DNA from: Verrucomicrobiales bacterium
Lineage (GTDB): Bacteria > Verrucomicrobiota > Verrucomicrobiae > Limisphaerales > UBA9464
Assembly: GCA_005789375.1 (NCBI GenBank)
Contig: SXXZ01000312.1
Location: forward strand, 1-6,641
DNA: 6,641 nt
Direction: 5' to 3'
Part shown: positions 1 through 6,391 of the stretch, in pieces
How the letters are laid out: each line of letters begins with the position of its first letter
Position numbering within the stretch: the stretch's first letter is position 1
Translations under genes and position numbers: made by a program
The notes under the pieces: generated by a model
The model's database searches: none
Seen by the model: only the letters and a program-made list of their open reading frames with translations
What the model was told of the DNA's origin: nothing

Positions 1-293
1 GCCACCAGAGGAACGTGGCAACCGACCTGACGGAGTTCTTGGACGATGTTTTCGAGGTTGGCAGCGTCCTTCACGGTCGGAGCCGTGATTCGAACGATCT
101 GGCACCCCACGGCCACGAGTTCCAAGGTCTGCCGCACGCATTCGGCGGTGTCCATGGTATCGCAAGTCAGCATCGACTGCTTGACTACAGGGTGACCGCC
201 CCCAAGCACTACGCCGCCGCAGGCGGGGTCGCCCACAGTAACGTCGCGGGCGGGTCTGCGGCTATAACTCCAGGGAGAAGGGCAATACTTCAT
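1..293 (-). CDS. ispG: 4-hydroxy-3-methylbut-2-enyl diphosphate synthase (IspG/GcpE), N-terminal 97 residues, cut by window edge
   Basis: IspG converts methylerythritol cyclodiphosphate to HMBPP, the penultimate step of the cytosolic MEP isoprenoid pathway, using a 4Fe-4S cluster and an electron donor such as flavodoxin. Only the N-terminal TIM-barrel part is visible; the cluster-binding cysteines lie in the missing C-terminus. Recognisable segments are YSRRPARDVTVG (about residues 10-21), HPVVKQSMLTCDTMDT (about 34-49), GCQIVRITAPTVKDAANL (about 63-80) and the final CHVPLVA, which normally continues into DIHF. The RITAP.VK.A.NL wording matches the large, plant/Bacteroidetes/Chlamydia-type IspG. 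I chose the ATG at 293 because KYC..P.SY.RR is where this subfamily begins; the frame stays open further upstream and no Shine-Dalgarno is visible. The gene lies 72 bp downstream of rseP on the same strand with no terminator between, so co-transcription is likely. A small insertion (DPACGG) follows the VG of the first strand. Confidence 0.93.
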   Translation of the reverse strand, partial: MKYCPSPWSYSRRPARDVTVGDPACGGVVLGGGHPVVKQSMLTCDTMDTAECVRQTLELVAVGCQIVRITAPTVKDAANLENIVQELRQVGCHVPLV

Positions 294-365
294 GAATCGC
301 TGAGAGGGAATAAACGGGATCGCGGCCGGCGGAGTCAACGCTTCGGAGGTTCTGTGTGCGGACAC

Positions 366-1757
366 CTATGGGGCCTGTGTCGGCTGCGAGGGGGTTTCGA
401 TGACGGTTTCTTGGCGGAACATTGCCTTGAACAGCGGGCCTCGTTTCACCACATCAAAGAAGGAAACATAGGCCATGAAGCTGAGCAGGATCACCGCGAA
501 GGCCGACGTCGCAATCTCTTGGAAGCGCGGAGCGACGCGGCGGCGGGTGATAATTTCATAGAGGGCTAGGGTGATGTGCCCGCCATCCAATACCGGAATC
601 GGCAGCAAATTGATGATGGCCAAGTTGACATTCAGCATCACAAGAAAGCTGAGGGCCAGGCGGATGTCGGCGTTCACATCGGCGGCGAGTTTGCCGAAAA
701 TCCCCACCGGTCCACTCATGTCTTTGGCGCTCACGCCCGTTTCCTTGGAGTGCGCCAAGGCACCGACCAATTCTCCCATCTGGACCAACACCCCAGAAAC
801 CTGCTCCCAAGGGGTTGGACCGGGTCGTTGCAATTGGTAGGTCAGTACGCGGCTCGGGGAGATCGTCACACCGATGCGGGCTACCCCGCTGGTGGGGTCC
901 ACCCGAGGGGTCACGGTGAAGGTCATGCGCTGGTTCGCGCGTTGTACCTCGACCTGAGCCGGTTTGCTTGTTTGGGCCCGTATGAGATCCACCAATTGGG
1001 ATTGTCCAACCACAGGAACCCCGCCGAATGAGACGAACTGGTCATTCACGGCCAGACCCGCCTCTTGGGCGGCACCGCTCGGAGCCAGATCCATGATCAC
1101 CGGATGATCTTTGGGGTCTAGGTTGAGCAACTTGAGCCCAAAGGTGGGGTTGACGACGGCCGTCAGCACATAATTGGAGACTGAATCTCCCCGAGCGATT
1201 TCCACCGGGATGGTCTGGGACCGGGCCAGCACCGTGAAGCGTTGGACGTCCTGCCAGCGACTGACGATTTTACCGTCGACCCGGAGGACTCGATCTCCCT
1301 CCCGGATGCCCAACCGTGCCTCTGCAGAATCAGGCTCGACGTAGCCGATGATCGGCGGGTTGACCGGGACAGGCAGGCCAACGAGCCAGATCACGCTGGC
1401 GATGGCCAAGGCAAAGAAAATGTTCATGGCCGGTCCGGCGAGGGCGACCCAAATCCTCGAGACGGGCGAGGCCGGGGGCACCGCAGGATCTGCTGCTCCT
1501 TCGATGGTCTCGGAAGTCAGCATCTGAGGCAGCTTCACGAAGCCACCAGCGGGAATCCAACGCACGGCCCATTCGACCCCTTGCCGGTCTACCCACCCGA
1601 ACACCTTGGGTCCGAAACCGATGGAAAACCCGAGCACCACCATGCGGCGCAAACGGGCCATCCAAAAATGCCCATATTCATGGACGAACACGGAGGCGCC
1701 GAAGAATACAATCACCGCGAGCACCACGTAGGCTTTGTGAAACAAATCTCCGATCAT
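366..1757 (-). CDS. rseP: RseP-type site-2 intramembrane zinc metalloprotease (M50B)
   Basis: A 463-residue inner-membrane protease that cuts membrane-spanning substrates, classically anti-sigma factors after a first periplasmic cut, and remnant signal peptides. The zinc-binding HEYGH is at residues 26-30 in the first membrane helix. A membrane-associated loop with PAGGFVKLPQ follows at 69-78. The second helix with GPAMN is at 108-112. Two PDZ domains lie at about 135-205 and 217-286. MSGPVGI is at 347-353, and the third zinc ligand is D391 in the NLLPIPVLDGGH segment (383-394). A final helix spans about 416-435. Length and domain order are typical of a two-PDZ RseP, and all catalytic residues are present. 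The ATG at 1757 is supported by an AAGG seven bases upstream and by the HExxH position close to the N-terminus. A short polar, proline-rich tail (449-463) follows the last helix. The gene is followed by ispG, a common verrucomicrobial neighbour; dxr, often just upstream, is not here. The native substrate is unknown. Confidence 0.96.
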   Translation of the reverse strand: MIGDLFHKAYVVLAVIVFFGASVFVHEYGHFWMARLRRMVVLGFSIGFGPKVFGWVDRQGVEWAVRWIPAGGFVKLPQMLTSETIEGAADPAVPPASPVSRIWVALAGPAMNIFFALAIASVIWLVGLPVPVNPPIIGYVEPDSAEARLGIREGDRVLRVDGKIVSRWQDVQRFTVLARSQTIPVEIARGDSVSNYVLTAVVNPTFGLKLLNLDPKDHPVIMDLAPSGAAQEAGLAVNDQFVSFGGVPVVGQSQLVDLIRAQTSKPAQVEVQRANQRMTFTVTPRVDPTSGVARIGVTISPSRVLTYQLQRPGPTPWEQVSGVLVQMGELVGALAHSKETGVSAKDMSGPVGIFGKLAADVNADIRLALSFLVMLNVNLAIINLLPIPVLDGGHITLALYEIITRRRVAPRFQEIATSAFAVILLSFMAYVSFFDVVKRGPLFKAMFRQETVIETPSQPTQAP

Positions 1758-2027
1758 GAACGTACCTTACCGTAGATAATGGATTTCGAGTGAGCAATCG
1801 CCACTCTCGAAAAAAGCGCAGCATCCATTCTGACGCCCTTCCCTCGATGCGATTTTTGGTAAAGGTAGTTTGACGTAGACCCCTTCCTCGGCGAGAGATT
1901 TGGATTGAAGGCGTCAACAGAAACTCGATTTCATCCGCTCTAGGAACTTAACCAGAGGCTCTGAGGGATCACTTGGAAGTTTGAATGTTTGGATTCGGGC
2001 CCTTCCCGCTGGTTGTTGGTTTAAATT
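1758..2027. other. Divergent intergenic region between rseP and the exporter operon
   Basis: These 270 bp hold no open frame with recognisable protein features. The region must carry promoters for leftward rseP-ispG and the rightward exporter operon, but I could not identify a convincing sigma-70 pair. The best rightward candidate is TTGAAG (1905-1910) with TTTCAT (1929-1934), four of six matches each at 18-bp spacing. The best leftward candidate is TTGCTC with TACGGT at 17-bp spacing, only three of six each. An 11-bp near-perfect palindrome, CAGAGGCTCTG (1953-1963), and a repeated TTTGGATT (1899-1906 and 1988-1995) are present but short enough to be chance. There is no sign of a dxr gene or remnant. 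Confidence 0.6.
1765..1768 (-). promoter_or_regulatory. Shine-Dalgarno of rseP
   Basis: The minus strand reads AAGG here, with seven bases to the rseP ATG at 1757. It is the only reasonably placed Shine-Dalgarno-like match I see ahead of any start codon in the window, and it supports the chosen rseP start. The match is short, so it is moderate evidence only. Confidence 0.5.
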
Positions 2028-3173
2028 ATGTTTCTGCTCGCCCTGAAAATGCTGCTCGGTGACCGCGCCAAGTATTGGATGCTGGTCGGAGGATTGGCGT
2101 TTTCATCCCTGCTGATGACCCAGCAGTACTCTGTTTTTCAGGGATTGATGTCTTGGACGACGAGCCACATGCGCAACATGCGGGCTTCGATCTGGGTCGT
2201 CGAATCTCGCGTCGAGCAGGTGAATGAATCCAAGGCCATGCGGGATACCGACTTGAATCGGGTTCGCTCGGTCGAAGGGGTCGATTTTGCAGTACCGCTG
2301 TTTCAGGGAGTCCTCAAGGCCCGGACTGCCGATGGTTCCGACAAAATGATTCAGATGATCGGACTGCACTCCGGAACCCTCTACGGGCGCCCCCCTCGCA
2401 TGATCGAGGGCGATATTGCCCAATTGCGTCTGCCCAACAGCGTCGTCATCGACACGCTGGCGATGGAGAGCACGCGTCTCGGATCGGGGATGGGCAGGCC
2501 GTTGAAGGTAGGTGACGTGTTTGAGATCAACGACCGGGAGGCCAGGGTCGTCGGCATCTGCCAAACGGAACGACACTTCTTCGGGTACCCGTATGTTTTC
2601 TCCAGTTACGATCAAGCCCTCCAGTATTCACCGCGTCAGCGAAAGATGCTTTCGATGATCTTGGCAGAGCCAAAACCCGGGTTCGACACGGCGGAGGTCG
2701 CTCAGCGAATCAAGAGCGAGACCGGTCTTCGTGCCTTCACCATTCCACAATTCGAGGCTTCTACGATTCAATGGGTCTGGAACAACACGGGCATCCCTAT
2801 CTCCTTTTTGACCACCATTGTTTTGGGCTTCGTGGTGGGTGTGGCTGTCTGTGGCCAGACGTTCTATTCCTTTGTTCTGGAGAACCTGCGAAACCTCGGT
2901 GCCCTCAAGGCCATGGGGGCTAGTAACGGCCTTTTGGCCGGAATGCTTCTGTTTCAGTCCATGATTGTAGGCCTGATTGGATTCGGCATGGGCATCGGAC
3001 TGACGGCGCTCTTTGGCTTAACGATCGCTAAAAGCGGACAGCCGCCGTTCAAGTTGGACGCGTCATTCGTGTTCCAGTCGATGGCTGCTGTTCTTGTCAT
3101 TTGTGCGCTCGCGGCTTTGTTCGGCATCCGGCGCGTGGCCAAGTTGGAGCCGGCGATCGTGTTCCGTGGTTGA
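2028..3173 (+). CDS. ABC exporter permease, FtsX/MacB family, DevC-like
   Basis: A 381-residue inner-membrane subunit of a tripartite exporter. The architecture is that of MacB-type permeases without a fused ATPase. A first membrane helix lies at about 16-33. A large periplasmic domain follows at about 35-255, where MacB-PCD-type domains normally contact the adaptor. Three closely spaced helices lie at about 258-280, 302-332 and 347-366. Between helices two and three sits ENLRNLGALKAMGAS (285-299), the conserved cytoplasmic loop of FtsX-like permeases that couples to the ATPase. The C-terminus RRVAKLEPAIVFRG is the usual family ending. The N-terminal LALKMLLGDRAKYW resembles DevC proteins, and the separate ATPase and adaptor genes downstream fit the DevBCA arrangement. 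The ATG is the first start after an in-frame TAA at 2022-2024; no Shine-Dalgarno is seen. The gene opens the operon, with 9 bp to the ATPase. Transport substrate unknown; a LolC/E-like role is less likely given the adaptor and TolC partners. Confidence 0.9.
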   Translation: MFLLALKMLLGDRAKYWMLVGGLAFSSLLMTQQYSVFQGLMSWTTSHMRNMRASIWVVESRVEQVNESKAMRDTDLNRVRSVEGVDFAVPLFQGVLKARTADGSDKMIQMIGLHSGTLYGRPPRMIEGDIAQLRLPNSVVIDTLAMESTRLGSGMGRPLKVGDVFEINDREARVVGICQTERHFFGYPYVFSSYDQALQYSPRQRKMLSMILAEPKPGFDTAEVAQRIKSETGLRAFTIPQFEASTIQWVWNNTGIPISFLTTIVLGFVVGVAVCGQTFYSFVLENLRNLGALKAMGASNGLLAGMLLFQSMIVGLIGFGMGIGLTALFGLTIAKSGQPPFKLDASFVFQSMAAVLVICALAALFGIRRVAKLEPAIVFRG

Positions 3174-3182
3174 CCTTCGCTC

Positions 3183-3977
3183 ATGACCACTCCGCTTCGC
3201 TCTGTGAACCCAGCCTTACCGACCGCCGCCCCGGTCGTCTTCAAACCGTCGGGCAGTTTGGCCGTCGGCGCCCGAGGCATCGTCAAGGTGTTTGGTGTGG
3301 GAGATGCCCGCACTCAGGCCTTGAAGGGGGCTGATTTTGAGGCGAGCGAAGGGGAGTTGCACCTCATTGTCGGTCCTTCCGGCTGTGGTAAGACCACTCT
3401 TTTGAGCGTGTTGGCTGGAACGCTGTCGAGCGATCAGGGTGAGGTGAATCTCTTTGGCACGCGCCTGACCGGCCTGTCGGCCTCGGAGGTCACCCGGTTT
3501 CGATGCCGGAACATTGGGTTCATCTTTCAGCAGTTCAACCTGATCCCAACCTTGTCCTTGGTTGAGAACGTGAGCGTTCCATTGCTGCTCAATAGGACCG
3601 GTCGCCGCGAGGCCGAGGCCAAGGCCGCGGAGAGGTTGCGGCAGGTGGGGTTAGCAGGGCGGGAGCGCCAGTTGCCGACCCAGCTTTCGGGTGGGCAACA
3701 ACAGCGGGTGGCCATAGCTCGAGCCCTCGTCCATGAACCTCGATTGGTGATTTGCGACGAACCCACCAGTGCGCTGGACTCGGTGACAGGACACCAGATT
3801 ATGGAACTTCTTAGCACTGCGGCGAAGGCTCCGGGACGCTGTGTTTTGATTGTCACGCATGATCCTCGAATCTACGGCTATGCCGATCGCATTAGTGTGA
3901 TGGAGGACGGCCGAGTCACCCACGTCCACGCCGGGGCATCACTTACCTCCTTCATCCATTCGGAAAACCGTTCTTAA
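3183..3977 (+). CDS. ABC exporter ATP-binding protein, MacB/LolD/DevA-like
   Basis: A 264-residue cytoplasmic nucleotide-binding subunit powering the exporter. All motifs are intact: Walker [10 protein letters not shown] (64-72), Q-loop in FIFQQFNL (Q116), ABC signature LSGGQQQR (168-175), Walker B LVICDEP with catalytic E193, D-loop SALD (196-199) and H-loop H226 in [22 protein letters not shown] is typical of the MacB/LolD/FtsE/DevA group that pairs with FtsX-type permeases. The usual domain begins near residue 28 ([10 protein letters not shown]), so the first 27 or so residues are an extra proline-rich, low-complexity leader. Either the leader is real or translation starts later, for example at the TTG at 3258. 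The ATG at 3183 is kept because it lies 9 bp after the permease stop, as expected for coupled translation. The adaptor gene follows 6 bp after the stop. ATPase activity is near certain from the motifs; the substrate is not known. Confidence 0.94.
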   Translation: MTTPLRSVNPALPTAAPVVFKPSGSLAVGARGIVKVFGVGDARTQALKGADFEASEGELHLIVGPSGCGKTTLLSVLAGTLSSDQGEVNLFGTRLTGLSASEVTRFRCRNIGFIFQQFNLIPTLSLVENVSVPLLLNRTGRREAEAKAAERLRQVGLAGRERQLPTQLSGGQQQRVAIARALVHEPRLVICDEPTSALDSVTGHQIMELLSTAAKAPGRCVLIVTHDPRIYGYADRISVMEDGRVTHVHAGASLTSFIHSENRS

Positions 3978-3983
3978 TTGCTC

Positions 3984-4940
3984 ATGATCCTCTTGAAACG
4001 TCTCTCATTCTGGCTGGCGCTCTTGGGCGTGGGTCTCATGGTTTTTCTCCTCCGGGGGCAGAACGTCAAGGTTGCCAATCCGGGGCCGGTTTCCGAGCCG
4101 CCCCGCTCCCCTTATTTGCGCACGGTGGCATCGACCGGTTTGATCGAAGCCTCGCGTGAGAACGTGAAGATAGCCGCGCCCCGTGAGGCGTTGGTGGCGA
4201 GGGTCTTTGTGAAGGTAGGCGATTCGGTCAAAGAGGGAGCGCCACTCTTCCAGTTGGACGAGCGCGAGGTTCGGGCCCGTGTTCGGGTGCTGGAGGCGCA
4301 GGCGCGTTCGCTCCGCTCTCAGATTGCCGTCGAAGAGGCTCAGGTTGCTGATTTGGCCGATCAGTTGAAGCGGTTCGCCCAGTTGGGGCGAGATCAAGTG
4401 GCGACTGAGGATGAGGTCAAGCGGCGTGAGTTTTCCCTGGGCACGGCTCGGGCCAGAACTGAGTCCGCGCGCGCTGTGGCTGCCGCATCTGAGGAGGCAG
4501 TGCGTCAGGCCAACACCGATCTAGAGATTCTCACCGTCCGCGCACCCCGGGATGGTCGTTTGCTTCAGGTGAATTTGCGCGAGGGGGAATTTGCCTCCGT
4601 GAAATCCCCCTCCGAACCGTTGATGCTCCTGGGCGATGTGGACTCCTATCAGGTCAGGGCCGAGGTCGATGAGCAGGATTCCGTGCTCATCCGAGCCGAC
4701 TATCCGGCTGTCGCTTCATTGAAGGGGCATTCGGAGATGAAGACACCGTTGAAGTTCGTTCGTATCGAACCCTATGTTGTGCCCAAGCGCAGTCTGACCG
4801 GTGACAGTCTCGAGCGTGTGGATACCCGAGTGTTGCAAATCGTCTATGCCTTCGATCGCCCGGCCTTTCCGGTCTACGTGGGTCAGCAGGTCGATGTGTT
4901 CATTCAACGTCCCCAGACTGCGGCTCAGTCCACTCCTTGA
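3984..4940 (+). CDS. Periplasmic adaptor (membrane fusion protein), HlyD/DevB-like
   Basis: A 318-residue adaptor linking the inner-membrane pump to the outer-membrane channel. An N-terminal anchor lies at about 8-23. Two lipoyl half-motifs lie at about 65-93 (AAPREALVARVFVKVGDSVKEG) and 186-218 (RAPRDGRLLQVNLREGE). Between them a coiled-coil alpha-hairpin runs from about 94 to 180. A beta-barrel region follows, and then VVPKRSLTGDSLERVDTRVL (265-284), a stretch typical of DevB-like adaptors. At the hairpin tip R130, L134 and T141 reproduce the R-x3-L-x6-S/T motif that docks on TolC (AcrA R128, L132, S139). I prefer the ATG at 3984, which gives a normal short cytoplasmic start; a TTG at 3978 directly abuts the ATPase stop and would add two residues. 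No Shine-Dalgarno is visible, so translation may depend on coupling to the ATPase. Motif and position make the role secure, with the partner channel encoded next door. Confidence 0.92.
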   Translation: MILLKRLSFWLALLGVGLMVFLLRGQNVKVANPGPVSEPPRSPYLRTVASTGLIEASRENVKIAAPREALVARVFVKVGDSVKEGAPLFQLDEREVRARVRVLEAQARSLRSQIAVEEAQVADLADQLKRFAQLGRDQVATEDEVKRREFSLGTARARTESARAVAAASEEAVRQANTDLEILTVRAPRDGRLLQVNLREGEFASVKSPSEPLMLLGDVDSYQVRAEVDEQDSVLIRADYPAVASLKGHSEMKTPLKFVRIEPYVVPKRSLTGDSLERVDTRVLQIVYAFDRPAFPVYVGQQVDVFIQRPQTAAQSTP

Positions 4941-4946
4941 GTTTTC

Positions 4947-6317
4947 ATGAGATCCCTTGTCCTCGTTTCGCTGTTGTTGGCCCTCGGGCTTCCGATCACA
5001 GCCGCCGTCACCAATGCGGTGCCTTTGCCGTCTGGGCCGCTGACCCTCGATCAAGCTCTTGAGTTCGCACTGGCGCATAACGTGACGTTACGGAAGGGCA
5101 GGCAGGATTTGGAGGAGGCCCAGGGCCTTGCCATCCAGCAACGCGCGGCCCGGTTACCCCGTCTGGCCACCACGGGTGCGTACCAGCAATTGGATGAGGG
5201 GCGGATCGAGCGTGTTCAGTTCTCTGCAGCCCAGCCGGCGACCCCCTTCCTTAATAACCAGAGCTGGAACGCGAATCTGGTGGTAACGCAGCCCATTTAT
5301 GCGGGCGGCAAATATAATTCGATGGCTCGTTCCTCGCGGTTGACCCGGGAAGCGGCGCTGGCCTCCTACCAGGCGCTGGTGGCCAACACCCTTCTCGAGG
5401 TGCGGACCGCCTACAGCGATGTGCTCTTGGCGGTGGAGCAAATCGTCGTTCAAGAAGCTTCGAAAAAATTGCTCGAGCGGGAATTGGAGACAGCGCGCCG
5501 GAGCCTCGAGGCCGGGACCGTTCCGAAGTTCAATGTGCTGCGGGCCGAGGTTGAACTGGCCAATGCACTTCCGCCGCTCATTCGGGCCCGCAATCAGGAA
5601 CGGATTTTCCGCAATACGCTCGCTCTCCTGCTGGGCTGCGACATCCCTGCCGAGTCTGGGGTAGACATTCCGCTGCGGACCGCTGACAGCCTTAAGGCCG
5701 AGCCCTTCGATGTTTCGGTGGGAGCTGCCCTCAATGCTGCCTGGGTTCGCCGGCCCGAGATTAAAGTGGCTCAAAGTGCCTCCCAATTGCGTCACGAAGA
5801 AGTTCTCCAGACCCGCGCCGACTTGCTTCCCTCGGTCTCGGGTACTGCGGGCTACGGGGTACAGAACCGCAACTTCGTCCGGGACATCGACCGGACACTA
5901 GACGGTTGGACCGTGGGCGTGCAGGCCAATTGGATGCTCTTCGACTTTGGTCAAACTCAAGCCAAGGTCAACATGGCCAGAGCTCGCGAAGAACGGGCTC
6001 GGTTGGAAGTTGAGGATGTGCGTCGGCGCATCGAACTCGAGGTTCGCACGGCATTTTCACTGTTCACGGAATCCAAAGAGGTGCTGGTGTCCCAGACCCG
6101 GGTTATTGAGCAGGCCGAGGAGGCGGTGCGATTGGTGACGGCTCGGGCCGACGCGGGAAGCAGCACACAGTTGGAGGTGTTGTCGGCACAGACGGCACTC
6201 AAGCTGTCTCGCACTCAGTACAGCCAAGCGCTGCGCGACTACACCGTCGCCCGAGCAAAGTTGGAGCGGGCCATGGGCGAGGGTGTGCGCCTAGTGATCG
6301 AAACGGGCAGTCGTTAG
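4947..6317 (+). CDS. TolC-family outer-membrane efflux channel
   Basis: A 456-residue outer-membrane factor of the exporter, expected to act as a trimer forming a beta-barrel and a periplasmic alpha-helical tunnel. A signal peptide of about 20 residues (cleavage near ITAA/VT) precedes PLTLDQALEFALAHN (31-45), the usual first helix of mature OEP proteins. The two internal OEP repeats are visible. VVTQPIYAGGKYNS (112-125) corresponds to WMLFDFGQTQAK (329-340) at the strand-to-helix transitions, and EAGTVPKFNVLRAEVELA (188-205) corresponds to ADAGSSTQLEVLSAQTAL (401-418) in the second helices. Length is close to the family norm and no lipobox cysteine follows the signal peptide, so it is TolC-like rather than an OprM-like lipoprotein. 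The start ATG lies 6 bp after the adaptor stop, last in the operon. A 74-bp convergent gap separates it from the peptidase gene. Presence in the operon suggests a dedicated channel rather than a shared TolC. Confidence 0.94.
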   Translation: MRSLVLVSLLLALGLPITAAVTNAVPLPSGPLTLDQALEFALAHNVTLRKGRQDLEEAQGLAIQQRAARLPRLATTGAYQQLDEGRIERVQFSAAQPATPFLNNQSWNANLVVTQPIYAGGKYNSMARSSRLTREAALASYQALVANTLLEVRTAYSDVLLAVEQIVVQEASKKLLERELETARRSLEAGTVPKFNVLRAEVELANALPPLIRARNQERIFRNTLALLLGCDIPAESGVDIPLRTADSLKAEPFDVSVGAALNAAWVRRPEIKVAQSASQLRHEEVLQTRADLLPSVSGTAGYGVQNRNFVRDIDRTLDGWTVGVQANWMLFDFGQTQAKVNMARAREERARLEVEDVRRRIELEVRTAFSLFTESKEVLVSQTRVIEQAEEAVRLVTARADAGSSTQLEVLSAQTALKLSRTQYSQALRDYTVARAKLERAMGEGVRLVIETGSR

Positions 6318-6363
6318 ACTTTTTGTAGCGGGCCAGTCCCGTGCATCACGAGGAGTCGCTGTC

Positions 6364-6379
6364 AGCTCCCTAAGGAGCT
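6364..6379. terminator. Possible bidirectional terminator hairpin in the convergent gap
   Basis: AGCTCC (6364-6369) and GGAGCT (6374-6379) form a perfect 6-bp stem with a CTAA loop, between the TolC-like gene and the end of the convergent M16 gene. No T-run follows the stem on either strand, so it is not a classic intrinsic terminator. A second weaker hairpin, CGGG/CCCG, lies at 6329-6341. Position supports a role in ending transcription; sequence alone does not prove it. Confidence 0.35.
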
Positions 6380-6391
6380 TCCCGGGGTTCG

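Noticed and set aside
15..569. 184-residue plus-strand open frame
   Set aside because: It lies antisense to ispG and the rseP 3' end, its composition is H/G/R-rich, and no domain is recognisable. The opposite strand encodes clear protein families.
1242..1775. 177-residue plus-strand open frame over rseP
   Set aside because: It is antisense to a well-supported rseP. The translation is rich in D, H, G and P with no hydrophobic core, as expected of a mirror frame in GC-rich DNA.
1870..1902. TTGACG as a -35 box for the exporter operon
   Set aside because: It is a good -35 match, but no acceptable -10 sequence lies at 15-19 bp spacing.
1678..1917. 79-residue minus-strand open frame spanning the rseP start
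   Set aside because: It overlaps the rseP N-terminus out of frame, is arginine-rich and resembles nothing I know.
1899..1995. TTTGGATT repeated at 1899-1906 and 1988-1995
   Set aside because: Two 8-bp copies 89 bp apart with no shared flanks are compatible with chance and are not a recognised operator.
2103..2615. 170-residue minus-strand open frame
   Set aside because: It lies antisense within the permease gene and has no recognisable motif.
3978..3983. TTG start for the adaptor directly after the ATPase stop
   Set aside because: It would add only two residues. The ATG at 3984 is a stronger start and shares the context of the neighbouring starts.
5154..5795. 213-residue minus-strand open frame inside the TolC-like gene
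   Set aside because: It is long but fully antisense to a clear two-repeat outer-membrane channel. Its translation looks like low-complexity mirror sequence.
6329..6341. CGGG/CCCG hairpin just after the TolC-like stop
   Set aside because: The stem is only four base pairs, and the T-run lies upstream of it on the plus strand rather than downstream, so it is not a rightward intrinsic terminator.
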